Shown: positions 34,657 through 43,570, numbered from the stretch's first letter. The stretch: 59,218 nucleotides of DNA from an uncultured Clostridia bacterium (GCA_930990965.1 CAKNRQ010000008.1:1-59218), one strand, 5' to 3'. Made by a program: numbers and translations. The notes: generated from the sequence alone by a model not told the origin.

Positions 34657-35342
34657 AGTTTCTGTCGGACGCACTGCTCGGATTTATGGCTGGGCTCGTG
34701 ATAACGCTCGGCGCCACGGCATATCTGCTGCTGGACAACATAATGGCGGGCGCGCTCATGTTTACGGTTGGACTCTTCGCCATATGTTCATTCGGCTGGA
34801 ACCTTTTCACGGGCAAGGTCTGCTATTCTATAGGCAAGGGCCCGCGCTACATCAGCTTTCTCGCGATTGTGTGGCTTTCAAACTTCGCCGGAGCCGCCAC
34901 GGGCGGCGCACTGCTGCGCCTGACACGGCTGACGGCGGCGGTTGAACGTGCCGGTGAGCTCGCCGTTACCAAGCTGAGCGACAGTTTTCTGAGCGTTTTC
35001 ATACTCGCCATATTCTGCAACGTGCTCATTTACATAGCCGTCGAGGGCTACAGGAGCATAAAGAGCGACGTGGGCAGGCATCTCGCCATATTCTTCGGCG
35101 TGACTGTCTTCGTGGTCTGCGGCTTTGAGCACTGCATTGCCAATATGTTCTACTTCGCCGCCTCGGGCGCCTGGTTTGGCTCGCTTCAGGGCGCGGCATC
35201 TGGGGCTTTGCACAACCCATTTGTTTTCATAGCCGTCAACACAGCGGGGAACATAGTCGGCGGCCTGCTTCTGCCGGTGCTCAAATTGTTGAGCGAAAAA
35301 TGCGCCAGAATAGGCGAGAAAGCGGAGGTTTCAGGAAGGTAA
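34653..35342 (+). CDS. Formate/nitrite transporter (FocA/NirC) family channel
   Basis: 229 residues with six membrane helices. FNT signatures: AICSFGWNLFTGKVC (second re-entrant region) and CGFEHCIANMFYF, which holds the pore histidine. FNT proteins are pentameric channels for formate, nitrite, hydrosulfide or other small anions. Start overlaps folD by four bases (ATGA), so it belongs to the formate-activation operon, and formate is the likely substrate. Import for biosynthesis or export during fermentation are both possible. Confidence 0.88.
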   Translation: MKFLSDALLGFMAGLVITLGATAYLLLDNIMAGALMFTVGLFAICSFGWNLFTGKVCYSIGKGPRYISFLAIVWLSNFAGAATGGALLRLTRLTAAVERAGELAVTKLSDSFLSVFILAIFCNVLIYIAVEGYRSIKSDVGRHLAIFFGVTVFVVCGFEHCIANMFYFAASGAWFGSLQGAASGALHNPFVFIAVNTAGNIVGGLLLPVLKLLSEKCARIGEKAEVSGR

Positions 35343-35343
35343 C

Positions 35344-36519
35344 ATGCTGAACTTCGACCTTTATACACCCACAAAAATCTATTTTGGCCGCGGCCGCACC
35401 GACGAAGTAGGTGCGGCTGTCGCCGAACTTGGAGCTAAAAAGCCGCTGGTCTATTATGGAGGCGGCAGCGCAGTGCGCACGGGATTGCTGACGCGCATCG
35501 AGCGTTCGCTTGAGGCTGCCGGCATAGAATACGCCGAGCTGGGCGGTGTTAGGCCCAATCCCACGGCGCAATTCTCTGCGTACACGGCCAACTTTGCCCG
35601 GGAAAACGGCTGCGACATGATTCTTGCAGTCGGCGGCGGCAGTGTCATCGACAGCGCCAAGATGGCCGCCTACTGTGTTGACACGGGTTACGAGCCCTGG
35701 GACATAACCACGAAGAAGGTAGTGCCGGCGGGCCGCATACCGCTGGGCGTCGTATTGACAATCGCGGCTACTGGCAGCGAGACCAGCAACAGCGCCGTGC
35801 TGACGCACGACGGGCTCAAGCGCGGTTTCAGCAGCGACCTGAACCGGCCGGACTTTGCCATCATGGACCCTGAACTCACCTATACGCTCCCGGCATATCA
35901 GACAGCCTGCGGCGTGGTGGATATACTCATGCACACCTTCGAGCGCTATATGTGCACGAACACGGACAACGTCCTGGTAGACAATCTGGCAGAGGGGCTT
36001 TCACGTGCGGTGATAGACGCCGGGCGCGCCGCCATGGCCCGGCCTGACGACTACGAAGCGCGCGCAACGCTCATGTTCGCGGGCAGCCTTTCGCACAACG
36101 GACTCATGGGAGCGGGCAGGGCCTGCGGCATGTGGGCGCACAAGCTGGAGCACGAGATGAGCGCCATAGATGAGAACATAGCGCACGGGGCCGGACTGGC
36201 CGTGGTATGGCCGGCGTATTTGGAATTTCTCGCCCGCCACGAAGCTGCGCATGCCCGGCTTCTGCGCCATGCCGTCGAGATTTGGGGCATGGAGATGGAC
36301 TTCGAGCACCCGGAACGGACAATACAGGCAGGCATTGCGGCGACACGCGCGTACTTTGATGAGCTGGGCATGCCCTCGACGCTGAGGGACCTGGGCCTGG
36401 ATGAGCGAGACATTGCCGTCATGAGCGATAAGTGTACCTCCGGTGGGAGCGTGACGTTCCCGGCGATTGCGCCAATGGGCAGGGCAGAGGTGGAAGAGAT
36501 CTACCGTGCCTGCCTGTAG
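35344..36519 (+). CDS. Iron-containing alcohol dehydrogenase (butanol dehydrogenase-like)
   Basis: 391-residue group III ADH. NAD(P) motif GGGSVIDSAKMAA at about 98-110; metal ligands in the DILMHTFERY histidine, WAHKLEHEMS and IAHGAGLAVVWP, plus an aspartate in FAIMDPELTY. Closest to the NADPH-dependent BdhA/YqdH type. It reduces aldehydes to alcohols during fermentation. The gene starts one base after the FNT stop behind GGAAGG, so it is last in the folate/formate operon. The link with one-carbon chemistry is only positional. Confidence 0.9.
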   Translation: MLNFDLYTPTKIYFGRGRTDEVGAAVAELGAKKPLVYYGGGSAVRTGLLTRIERSLEAAGIEYAELGGVRPNPTAQFSAYTANFARENGCDMILAVGGGSVIDSAKMAAYCVDTGYEPWDITTKKVVPAGRIPLGVVLTIAATGSETSNSAVLTHDGLKRGFSSDLNRPDFAIMDPELTYTLPAYQTACGVVDILMHTFERYMCTNTDNVLVDNLAEGLSRAVIDAGRAAMARPDDYEARATLMFAGSLSHNGLMGAGRACGMWAHKLEHEMSAIDENIAHGAGLAVVWPAYLEFLARHEAAHARLLRHAVEIWGMEMDFEHPERTIQAGIAATRAYFDELGMPSTLRDLGLDERDIAVMSDKCTSGGSVTFPAIAPMGRAEVEEIYRACL

Positions 36520-36597
36520 GAGAGAGCCCTCTGAATTTTGCTCTCCAGAGTCTGTGCAACTCCGCTGCCGCCATGTACTGGTGCTGTGTGCCGGGTG

Positions 36598-36629
36598 ATG
36601 TGCACGGTAGGCCTGTTTGCGTTGCACAT
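36598..36629. repeat. Inverted repeat upstream of the ZIP transporter gene
   Basis: ATGTGCA (36598-36604) and TGCACAT (36623-36629) face each other across 18 nt, about 65 nt before the transporter start. It could be a metal-regulator operator, but it matches no site I can name. Confidence 0.4.
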
Positions 36630-36691
36630 TCCCATATCACTGGTGGATTTATCCCTTTGCCTGTGGTACAATGGCGGCAGGAGGAGATTAG

Positions 36692-37474
36692 ATGACACTA
36701 AACGCTTTGATCGGCATTTTGATACCGCTGGCCGGGACTACGCTTGGTGCCGGCTGCGTATTTTTGCTGCGTGGCGAGATGCGCTCGTGGCTGCAAAAGC
36801 TTTTGTTGGGCTTTGCCTCGGGCGTTATGATAGCGGCGAGCGTATGGTCGCTGCTCATCCCCGCTATAGACATGGCCGGAGAGCAGGGCGTTACGCCCTG
36901 GATGCCGGCTGCGGTGGGCTTCCTGGCAGGTATCATATTCTTGCTGCTGCTCGACACATTGGTTCCGCACCAGCACCTGGACTGCGACAAGCCTGAGGGC
37001 TGCCCGGTGAACCTGGGCAAGAGCACCATGCTCGTACTGGCAGTGACGCTGCACAACCTGCCTGAGGGTATGGCTGTGGGCGTGGTTTTTGCCGGGGCCA
37101 TGCAGGGAGATATGGGCCTGTCGCTGGCCGGGGCTTTTGCGCTGTCGATAGGTATAGCGCTGCAAAACGTGCCGGAAGGGGCCGTTATATCCATGCCTCT
37201 GGCCGGACGCGGCAACAGCAAGGGCAAGGCCTTCCTGCTCGGCTTTGGTTCCGGTGTTGTGGAGCCAATAGGTGCGCTCATCACCATAGCGCTGACGTCG
37301 CTCATAACGCCCGCACTGCCGTACATACTCGCTTTTGCAGCGGGAGCCATGATTTACGTCGTGGTAGAGGAACTGATACCGGAGTCACAGGCGGGAGAGC
37401 ACTCCAATATAGGTACGCTGGGCGCCGCCGCGGGCTTTGTGCTCATGATGATACTGGACGTGGCGCTGGGCTGA
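36692..37474 (+). CDS. ZIP-family metal transporter
   Basis: 260 residues with eight predicted membrane helices. The two metal-binding helix motifs are LHNLPEGMAVGVVF (about 118-131) and ALQNVPEGAVISMPL (about 155-169). The cytosolic loop contains a His-rich spot (PHQHLDCDK). ZIP proteins of the ZupT/GufA branch import zinc, iron or manganese. AGGAGGAG precedes the ATG. Single-gene unit with the terminator at 37481. Confidence 0.9.
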   Translation: MTLNALIGILIPLAGTTLGAGCVFLLRGEMRSWLQKLLLGFASGVMIAASVWSLLIPAIDMAGEQGVTPWMPAAVGFLAGIIFLLLLDTLVPHQHLDCDKPEGCPVNLGKSTMLVLAVTLHNLPEGMAVGVVFAGAMQGDMGLSLAGAFALSIGIALQNVPEGAVISMPLAGRGNSKGKAFLLGFGSGVVEPIGALITIALTSLITPALPYILAFAAGAMIYVVVEELIPESQAGEHSNIGTLGAAAGFVLMMILDVALG

Positions 37475-37480
37475 GAAAAA

Positions 37481-37509
37481 GGCCGGCGGGATAGTTCCCG
37501 CCGGCCCTT
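37481..37509. terminator. Bidirectional terminator
   Basis: GGCCGGCGGG / CCCGCCGGCC stem with loop ATAGTT, flanked by AAAAA on the left and CTTG on the right. It serves the ZIP gene and the convergent DUF3048 gene. Confidence 0.8.
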
Positions 37510-37520
37510 GCCTATGTTGT

Positions 37521-38612
37521 TTATTCGGGCATTTCAAAGCTGACTTCGCAGCCATAGTCGTTGCCCATGATTCCTATGTAGGTGTGGCCTATGCCGAGGT
37601 CGAGAGGAGTGCCGTCGGCCAGGTAGTACTGGAAGGGGCTGTAGTCGTCGGCCCTTTCCCAGGTTATCTCGACCCACTTGCCGCCGTTGCAGAACCAGCC
37701 CTCGCCTGAGCCGGTGGTGACGACGTCCAGGCGGCCGTAGCTGTCTATGACCGAAATCTGCGTGCGCAGGAAGATGAGGTTGGTGAAGCTAAGCTGCACG
37801 CCATAGTCGTCGTCCATGTACGGCCCGCCGTACTGGCTGGCATAGTAGACGCCTTCCTCGGCGTTGTACTCGAAGCTGGTGGTCTTGTAGCTGTTAAAGG
37901 CTATCTGCGCGTACTGTGCGTCGCCGGTGCACTGAGAGACGGCGTCTTCGGAGAAAGTGAGGCCGTAGTCATACTCGCCGCCATCGTGCTCGAAGACGAA
38001 ACCCTTCTCATTGGCGGCCTCGATTAGCTTGGGGCCGTTTGCGAAAAGGCTGTGCTCTATGCCGTACTGCATGCGGTTCGGGTCGCGCTGGAAGGGGGCG
38101 CTCGCATAGGTCTCGCGTACACCGTCGAGGTGATCCCAGCCGGTGGAGGCGAGCAGGCTGTAGGCGGCTTCGGAACCGCCGGCGTGTACTATCATGGCGT
38201 CGTAGCTGAAGCCGACCTGGGCGTAATAGGGCCTTATGGAGCGCATGGAGCCGAGCTTATCCACGTCGGATATGTCGGTGAAAATGCCCATCATGCGCGT
38301 AATGCCGCCCTCGGCAGGTATTTCATAGAGTATCTTGGCCTGGGATACGCCGCACTGAGGCAGGGCTTGCTCGAGGTTGTTTATCATAATGGCCCAGGGC
38401 CTGTTCGCACTGATGTCCTCGTCCATCGGTTCTCCGGAGAGAGGGTTGCTGTAGGGCGCGGGAGTGGGAGTGGGCTCCGGCGTGGGCTGAGTGCTGACTG
38501 GCGGTACGCTCTCGGCGTCGGGGTCTGGCAGTGAGGATGGGTTATCGGTTCCGCAGGACGCGAGAACAAACAGCATGGCCGCCGCAAGCACGGCCGACAA
38601 AAGTCTTTTCAT
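37521..38612 (-). CDS. DUF3048 (YerB-like) lipoprotein
   Basis: 363 residues. Lipobox LASC at about 18-21, a Pro/Thr-rich spacer (TQPTPEPTPTPAP), then the DUF3048 domains: NRPWAIMINNLEQALPQCG, KILYEIPAEGGITRMMGIF and SMRSIRPYYAQVG in the first half and IGHTYIGIM near the end. Extracytoplasmic and lipid-anchored; function unknown, B. subtilis YerB being an uncharacterised relative. I start at the second ATG (38612) behind GAGGTG. Promoter at 38666-38694, divergent from the TIGR01440 gene. Confidence 0.88.
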   Translation of the reverse strand: MKRLLSAVLAAAMLFVLASCGTDNPSSLPDPDAESVPPVSTQPTPEPTPTPAPYSNPLSGEPMDEDISANRPWAIMINNLEQALPQCGVSQAKILYEIPAEGGITRMMGIFTDISDVDKLGSMRSIRPYYAQVGFSYDAMIVHAGGSEAAYSLLASTGWDHLDGVRETYASAPFQRDPNRMQYGIEHSLFANGPKLIEAANEKGFVFEHDGGEYDYGLTFSEDAVSQCTGDAQYAQIAFNSYKTTSFEYNAEEGVYYASQYGGPYMDDDYGVQLSFTNLIFLRTQISVIDSYGRLDVVTTGSGEGWFCNGGKWVEITWERADDYSPFQYYLADGTPLDLGIGHTYIGIMGNDYGCEVSFEMPE

Positions 38613-38665
38613 AAAACACCTCATAGGGAATGTACTTCGGCTTAACAGCCGGACAGAATAAGTGT

Positions 38666-38716
38666 ATAATACTCTTACCCCGCCTAGTTGTCAAATATGA
38701 CGCAAAGTGTTACAAT
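38666..38716. promoter_or_regulatory. Back-to-back promoters with overlapping -35 boxes
   Basis: Rightward: TTGTCA (38688-38693), 17 nt, TACAAT (38711-38716). Leftward on the minus strand: TTGACA (38694-38689), 17 nt, TATTAT (38671-38666). The two -35 boxes overlap by five bases, so the DUF3048 and TIGR01440 genes should compete for polymerase. Confidence 0.72.
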
Positions 38717-38759
38717 AAAGTTGCAGGGTGACATAACATTGTTGAAGGAGTTGTTGAAA

Positions 38760-39320
38760 ATGTCGGAAACTTCTTATGAAGCGATATACGAAGCGGCCGG
38801 TGCGGCTATGAGCGAACTGCTTGAGCGCGCAAACCCCGCGCGCGGGTCTCTGGTAGTTGTGGGCTGCTCATCGAGCGAGATAATGGGCAGCAATATAGGT
38901 AAGGGCAGCACGCCCGAGGCTGCCCAGGCGGTGTATAACGCTATAGCGCCCCTGCTTGAAGAGCGGGGCCTCTACCTGGCCGCGCAGTGCTGTGAGCACC
39001 TCAACCGCGCGCTCATAGTAGAGCGCGAGGCGGCTGAAAAGTTCGGCTACGAGCCCGTCTGCGTAATCCCGCAGCCCAAAGCCGGCGGCAGCTTTGCCAC
39101 AGCGGCCTGGCACGGCATGAAGGACCCTGTGGCAGTTGAACACGTGCGTGCGAGCGCCGGCCTTGACATAGGCGGTACACTCATCGGCATGCACCTCAAG
39201 GATGTCGCGGTGCCTCTCCGTCTGGCGGTGAAGCACGTGGGCGAGGCGCCCATAAACGCTGCCCGCACCCGTCCGAAGCTCATTGGTGGCGCGAGGGCCG
39301 TATACCCCGAAAGTGTTTGA
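38760..39320 (+). CDS. TIGR01440 / UPF0340 (YwlG-like) family protein
   Basis: 186 residues, the usual length of the family. Conserved stretches: GSLVVVGCSSSEIMG (residues about 28-42), NIGKGSTPE, CCEHLNRAL, GGSFATAAW and DIGGTLIGMHLK. Cytosolic, biochemical function unknown. I start at the ATG at 38760, 9 nt behind AAGGAG. The longer frame from 38688 would begin inside the promoter and is not credible. Confidence 0.88.
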   Translation: MSETSYEAIYEAAGAAMSELLERANPARGSLVVVGCSSSEIMGSNIGKGSTPEAAQAVYNAIAPLLEERGLYLAAQCCEHLNRALIVEREAAEKFGYEPVCVIPQPKAGGSFATAAWHGMKDPVAVEHVRASAGLDIGGTLIGMHLKDVAVPLRLAVKHVGEAPINAARTRPKLIGGARAVYPESV

Positions 39321-39359
39321 AAAACAGGCGCGAAGTGCAACTTCGCGCCTGTTTTTGTC
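39321..39359 (+). terminator. Terminator after the TIGR01440 gene
   Basis: A 14-bp stem (AAACAGGCGCGAAG, 39322-39335; partner 39341-39354) with a 5-nt loop, then TTGTCTTG. Confidence 0.87.
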
Positions 39360-39369
39360 TTGTAAACGG

Positions 39370-39398
39370 TAGACAAAAGCCGAGCTCTCTGGTATACT
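39370..39398 (+). promoter_or_regulatory. Promoter of the PPDK-N protein gene
   Basis: TAGACA at 39370-39375, 17-nt spacer, TATACT at 39393-39398, followed by AAGGAGGT before the ATG at 39433. Confidence 0.6.
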
Positions 39399-39432
39399 GA
39401 TAACATACATTTAATGTAAAGGAGGTACGGAA

Positions 39433-42006
39433 ATGCTGTTTGACAGGGTGCCCAGTGGATATCCCGGCGCGGACAGTGTGTTCGACAACATACGGATAGG
39501 CGACAACGTCGTCTGGCAGGTTTCAAACCTTGATGAGTTCCGGCTGTTTGCCCGCCCGTTTGCAGAACAGGCGATAGCCGACGGGAGAAATACCGTCTAT
39601 ATACACTTTACGCGCCACGAGAGTTTGCTGTCGGCGCAGCCGGGGCTGAAAATCTATGAGTTTGACCCGGACATGGGCTTTGAGCCCTTCACGGTGGCCA
39701 TCTACGACCGCATAACGACAGAGGGTCCGGGTACGTTCTATGTCTTTGACTGTCTGAGCGAGCTGCAATCTGCCTGGTACACTGACCAGATGATGGGCAA
39801 CTTCTTCCGCGTGACGTGTCCGTACCTCTATGAGCTCGAGACGGTGGCGTATTTCCCGCTAATACGTTCACGCCACTCCTATGACGTCATAGCGAGAATA
39901 CGCGACACCACCCAGGTGCTCATTGACGTATACACTTCGGACAGCAGCGTATATATTCACACGCTCAAGGCCCAGGACAGGGAGGGCATAAACCTCTACA
40001 TACCGCATGTGAGCCAGCACGGCGGGCCGTTTAAACCGCTGGACGGCGGCGTGGCGCTCAGCCGGTATTACCGGCTATTAGACAACATATCATCTCACTC
40101 GCAGGACCAGAACTATGACAGTCACGACCGATTTTTTGCACAGGCAAAGTTGGAGTTCGGCCAGGGCAAGTTCCACGACGAGACGGAGCGCAAGATACTT
40201 GAGAGCATGATGAGCCGGGACCCGAACGTTCAGAAGCTGATCCGGCAGATGTTTGAGCCAAAGGACTACTTCATGGTGCGGGACCGCATGATAGGCTCCG
40301 GCTCCATAGGCGGCAAGGCCTGCGGCATGCTCCTGGCCAGAAAAATAGCTGACGGGTGCCTGCCAGAGTTCCGCGACCACTCCGAGCCGCATGACTCGTT
40401 TTTCATAGGTTCAGACGTCTACTACACTTATATAGTCAACAACAACTGCTGGAAGCTGAGGGTGGAGCAGCGCACGCGCGAGGGCTTCTTCACGAAGGCG
40501 CCCGCACTGCGGGAGGCGCTGCTGCACGGGGAATTCTCTGAGCAGATACGCGAGCAGTTCAAGAGCATGCTAAGTTATTACGGTCAGACGCCGATCATTG
40601 TCCGTTCCTCGAGCTTCCTCGAGGACGGCTTCGGAAACGCCTTCGCCGGAAAGTACGAGAGTGTATTTTGCGTGAACTCAGGTTCCCTGGATGAGCGGCT
40701 GAAGCAGTTCGAGCAGGCCGTGCGCACGGTCTATGCCAGCACCATGGACCCTTCGGCTCTCGAGTACCGTGTCCAGCGCGGGCTGGAGAAACTCGACGAG
40801 CAGATGAGTATACTCGTGCAGCGCGTGTCCGGCTCCTGGGCGGGCCCGTACTATCTGCCGGGCGCGGCCGGCGTGGGCTTCAGCCGCAGCCTCTACCGGC
40901 CCAGCCCCGACTCCGACCCTGAAGCCGGTATGCTGCGCCTGGTTGTAGGTCTGGGCACCAAGGCTGTGGACCGCACGGAGGACGACTATCCGCGCCTGGT
41001 GAGCCTGGACAGGCCGACGGCCCGTTCGCATCCGAGCAGCGCGGAGCGGCACAAGTTCTCACAGCACAGCATAGACGTCATAGACCGGGACAGGCAGGCC
41101 TTCCGCAGCGTAGACGCCGAGACTGTGCGCCAGTGCCTGCCGGTGTGGTTCTGGTCTCTGATGTATGAGCACGACACCGACGCCGAGGCCGCGCTGCGCG
41201 ACGCCGGTTACCGCGAAGACGTCTGGTACGTGAGCTGCCAGGGCTTCCTGGAGCGCACGCCCTTCCCTAAAATCATGCGGTCTCTTCTAAAGACGCTGGA
41301 AAACGTCTACGGTACTCCCGTGGACATAGAGTACGCCGTAAACACCGACGAGACGGGAGATTTTGTAATTAACCTGCTCCAGTGCCGCCCGCTTTACATA
41401 GGCCAGCCCGGCGGCAAGGTGAAGCTGCCGGAGCTCAGACGGGAGGACGTACTCTTCTACCTGAAAAACTCCGCAATGGGTCCGGCCACAGTCGTGGACA
41501 TTGACGTGGTGATTGAGATAGACGCCAAGGAGTACTACGAGTACCCGTATGCTAAAAAGCCGCTCGTGGCCAAGGCCGTCGGCCTCATAAACCGCAAACT
41601 CAAGGACAGCGGGAAGCGCGTGCTGCTGCTCGCTCCGGGCAGGTTGGGTACCAGTTCGCCGGAGCTCGGTGTGCCGGTGAGCTTTGCAGATATAAGCGGA
41701 TTTGCGGGTGTGTGCGAAGTCAGCGATGACCGGGCAGGGTATATGCCTGAACTCAGCTATGGCAGCCATATGTTCCAGGACCTCGTCGAAGCTGATATTT
41801 TCTATTGCGCTGTCTGGAACGACAAGCGCACGGTGATATATAACCGCGACCTTCTGAATGGCCTGCCGGACAAATTCGAAGAGTATTGTCCGTCAATGGA
41901 TGAACTGGCCAAAATGTTCCGTGTTACAGAACCGCAGGGTCTGCGTTTCTGGCTGGATCCGGTTAACAATATAGCCGAGTGCGGCTTCAAATCCGCAAAT
42001 GTATGA
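39433..42006 (+). CDS. PPDK/PEP-synthase N-terminal domain protein lacking the phosphohistidine domain
   Basis: 857 residues. The N-terminal quarter (about 10-200) resembles a RecA/KaiC-like fold (IGDNVVWQV, VYIHFTRHE, FYVFDCLSELQ) but has no Walker A. A PPDK N-terminal ATP-grasp domain follows from about 285 to 660: GSGSIGGKACGMLLA, IIVRSSSFLEDGFGNAFAGKYES, EQMSILVQRVSG and the closing VINLLQCRPLY. The swivelling phosphohistidine motif (TxGGxxSHAA type) and the PEP-binding barrel are absent; a 190-residue C-terminal domain of unknown type replaces them. PEP synthesis is therefore unlikely. Regulatory phosphotransfer or nucleotide sensing are possible, and the function is unknown. Confidence 0.8.
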   Translation: MLFDRVPSGYPGADSVFDNIRIGDNVVWQVSNLDEFRLFARPFAEQAIADGRNTVYIHFTRHESLLSAQPGLKIYEFDPDMGFEPFTVAIYDRITTEGPGTFYVFDCLSELQSAWYTDQMMGNFFRVTCPYLYELETVAYFPLIRSRHSYDVIARIRDTTQVLIDVYTSDSSVYIHTLKAQDREGINLYIPHVSQHGGPFKPLDGGVALSRYYRLLDNISSHSQDQNYDSHDRFFAQAKLEFGQGKFHDETERKILESMMSRDPNVQKLIRQMFEPKDYFMVRDRMIGSGSIGGKACGMLLARKIADGCLPEFRDHSEPHDSFFIGSDVYYTYIVNNNCWKLRVEQRTREGFFTKAPALREALLHGEFSEQIREQFKSMLSYYGQTPIIVRSSSFLEDGFGNAFAGKYESVFCVNSGSLDERLKQFEQAVRTVYASTMDPSALEYRVQRGLEKLDEQMSILVQRVSGSWAGPYYLPGAAGVGFSRSLYRPSPDSDPEAGMLRLVVGLGTKAVDRTEDDYPRLVSLDRPTARSHPSSAERHKFSQHSIDVIDRDRQAFRSVDAETVRQCLPVWFWSLMYEHDTDAEAALRDAGYREDVWYVSCQGFLERTPFPKIMRSLLKTLENVYGTPVDIEYAVNTDETGDFVINLLQCRPLYIGQPGGKVKLPELRREDVLFYLKNSAMGPATVVDIDVVIEIDAKEYYEYPYAKKPLVAKAVGLINRKLKDSGKRVLLLAPGRLGTSSPELGVPVSFADISGFAGVCEVSDDRAGYMPELSYGSHMFQDLVEADIFYCAVWNDKRTVIYNRDLLNGLPDKFEEYCPSMDELAKMFRVTEPQGLRFWLDPVNNIAECGFKSANV

Positions 42007-42035
42007 GTGACACCTGAAAAAAACTGAAAAACCAC

Positions 42036-42064
42036 TTGCAATACAACATCTTGTGTGCTATATT
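42036..42064 (+). promoter_or_regulatory. Promoter of secG
   Basis: TTGCAA at 42036-42041, 17-nt spacer, TATATT at 42059-42064, about 40 nt before the secG ATG. Confidence 0.65.
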
Positions 42065-42104
42065 ATCAATTACTGCGTATGAAAACTGAAAGGGTCGATA
42101 TATT

Positions 42105-42332
42105 ATGACGCTTGTGCTCACCATTTTGCAGCTTCTTTCCGCTCTTGCCGTTACGGTAATAGTGCTATCCCAGTCCGGTAAGCGCTCCGGACTGTCCGGC
42201 GCAATAGCCGGCGGCGCGGATACCTTCCTCAGCAAGGGCAAGGCCAAGACCTGGGATGCCAGGCTCGCCAAGGCCACCAAGTGGGTCGGCCTCGTGTTTG
42301 TTCTGCTGACGCTTGCGCTGCACTTTGTGTGA
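42105..42332 (+). CDS. secG: Preprotein translocase subunit SecG
   Basis: 75 residues, two membrane helices (about 2-21 and 54-73) with the conserved loop QSGKRSGLSGAIAGGADTFL between them. It assists SecYE in protein export. GAAAGGGTC lies upstream. Single-gene unit here; in many Firmicutes secG precedes rnr and smpB, which are not present. Confidence 0.93.
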   Translation: MTLVLTILQLLSALAVTVIVLSQSGKRSGLSGAIAGGADTFLSKGKAKTWDARLAKATKWVGLVFVLLTLALHFV

Positions 42333-42340
42333 TAACGAGA

Positions 42341-42380
42341 GAAAGAGCCCCGTGGCCAGGCCGCGGGGCTCTTTCCATTT
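42341..42380 (+). terminator. Terminator after secG
   Basis: GAAAGAGCCCCGTGG (42341-42355) pairs with CCGCGGGGCTCTTTC (42361-42375) with one G-T pair and a 5-nt loop, then CATTT. Confidence 0.8.
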
Positions 42381-42438
42381 GGAGAGAAAAGAGAAAAAGG
42401 GAAAAGAAGTTATGGGGAGGACGCGCTGGGCGCGTTTT

Positions 42439-42747
42439 TTATTTTACAAGGGAGACTATCTGGTCTTTGGGCCTGAAACCTACAGAGGCTTTCACAGGCT
42501 TGCCGTCTTTGAAAGCTATGACGGTAGGTATAGATGAGACGCCGAACTGACTTGCCAGCGCGGGCTCTTCGTCTACATTAATTTTGCCGACCTTGAGTTC
42601 GGGGTGCTCTTCAGCTATCTCGGCAATTACAGGGGCGAGCATGCGGCAGGGGCCGCACCAGCTGGCCCAGAAGTCAACCAGCACGGGTTTGTCGCTGTGC
42701 AGGACTTCGTTTTCAAAGTTTGCGGAAGTTACGGTTATTTCGGCCAT
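42439..42747 (-). CDS. trxA: Thioredoxin
   Basis: 102 residues with active site WCGPC (C31, C34), FWASW before it and the cis-proline in SSIPTV. General dithiol reductant of the cytosol. I start at the ATG at 42747 behind AAAGGAG; the frame extends 30 codons up without homology. It lies downstream of the Crp/Fnr regulator gene, separated by the hairpin at 42848. Confidence 0.95.
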   Translation of the reverse strand: MAEITVTSANFENEVLHSDKPVLVDFWASWCGPCRMLAPVIAEIAEEHPELKVGKINVDEEPALASQFGVSSIPTVIAFKDGKPVKASVGFRPKDQIVSLVK

Positions 42748-42845
42748 GGTTGTTTCTCCTTTCGGCTCGTGTCTTTCTTGTGAGCTTAATATATACCATC
42801 CGTCGCTGAAAAAACGTGACCAGGTCTCATTTGACAAAAAAATTT

Positions 42846-42875
42846 TTGCCGGGGAGAAAACTCCCCGGCTTTTTA
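42846..42875 (-). terminator. Hairpin between the Crp/Fnr gene and trxA
   Basis: GCCGGGGAG / CTCCCCGGC stem with a 4-nt loop. On the minus strand it is followed by A5 and then T7, so it can act as a terminator for the regulator gene, perhaps leaky into trxA. Confidence 0.6.
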
Positions 42876-43529
42876 TTACAGCAGTTCTTCCAGCCCGCCG
42901 GCGTCCAGTATGCGTATGACGCCGCGCCTGACGTCAACCAGGCCGTCTGAGGCAAAGCGCTTTAGCATGCGTGCCACGACTTCTCGAGCGGAAGAGGTGT
43001 TTTGAGCGAGCTGCTCGTGCGTCATGCGTATCTCGTTTGAGCCGGTGCGCCCGGACTCTTCGAGCAGAAAAGCCGCAAGGCGCTGGTCGAAGCGACGGAA
43101 TAGCACGTTCTGCATGGCCCACATGACGTCCGAAAAGCGCGCGGTGGCCTGCTCGTACATAAAGCAGCGCACATATATATTTGAATCGGAGAGAGAACCA
43201 AAGGCCCCGGATGACACAATCAGCAGCTCGCAGTCCATCTCTGCGCTCATGAAGGTGTCAAAGGTTATCTGGGTTATTACACAGCTCGCGCTTAGTACGC
43301 AGCAATCGCCCTCGCCGAGCCGGAAGAGGGTGACTTCACGTCCCTCCTCACTGAGCACGTATGTTCGCGTGAGCCCGGAGAGCACCATGACCTGACCGAG
43401 ACAGTCGCTGCCGCCGCCGTGTATGAGCTCGCCGCGCCCATAGCGGCGAATATTGGAGTGCTGACGCACAAGCTGTTTTTCGCTGTCATTTAGATGCCGC
43501 CAATACGGCAGACGTTCAGTGTACTCCAT
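42876..43529 (-). CDS. Crp/Fnr-family transcriptional regulator
   Basis: 217 residues. N-terminal cyclic-nucleotide-binding fold ([20 protein letters not shown]), a long dimer helix, and a C-terminal winged helix ([24 protein letters not shown]). The [4Fe-4S] cysteine cluster of FNR is not evident, though scattered cysteines occur ([12 protein letters not shown]). I start at the ATG at 43529, which is downstream of the promoter at 43571-43599 and has GAGGT at 11-nt spacing. Likely a redox or metabolite sensor; the adjacent thioredoxin gene is a plausible target by position only. Confidence 0.88.
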   Translation of the reverse strand: MEYTERLPYWRHLNDSEKQLVRQHSNIRRYGRGELIHGGGSDCLGQVMVLSGLTRTYVLSEEGREVTLFRLGEGDCCVLSASCVITQITFDTFMSAEMDCELLIVSSGAFGSLSDSNIYVRCFMYEQATARFSDVMWAMQNVLFRRFDQRLAAFLLEESGRTGSNEIRMTHEQLAQNTSSAREVVARMLKRFASDGLVDVRRGVIRILDAGGLEELL

Positions 43530-43570
43530 ATCTGCCACAACCTCACGCTCCCTGTAATTTACCTGGTATA

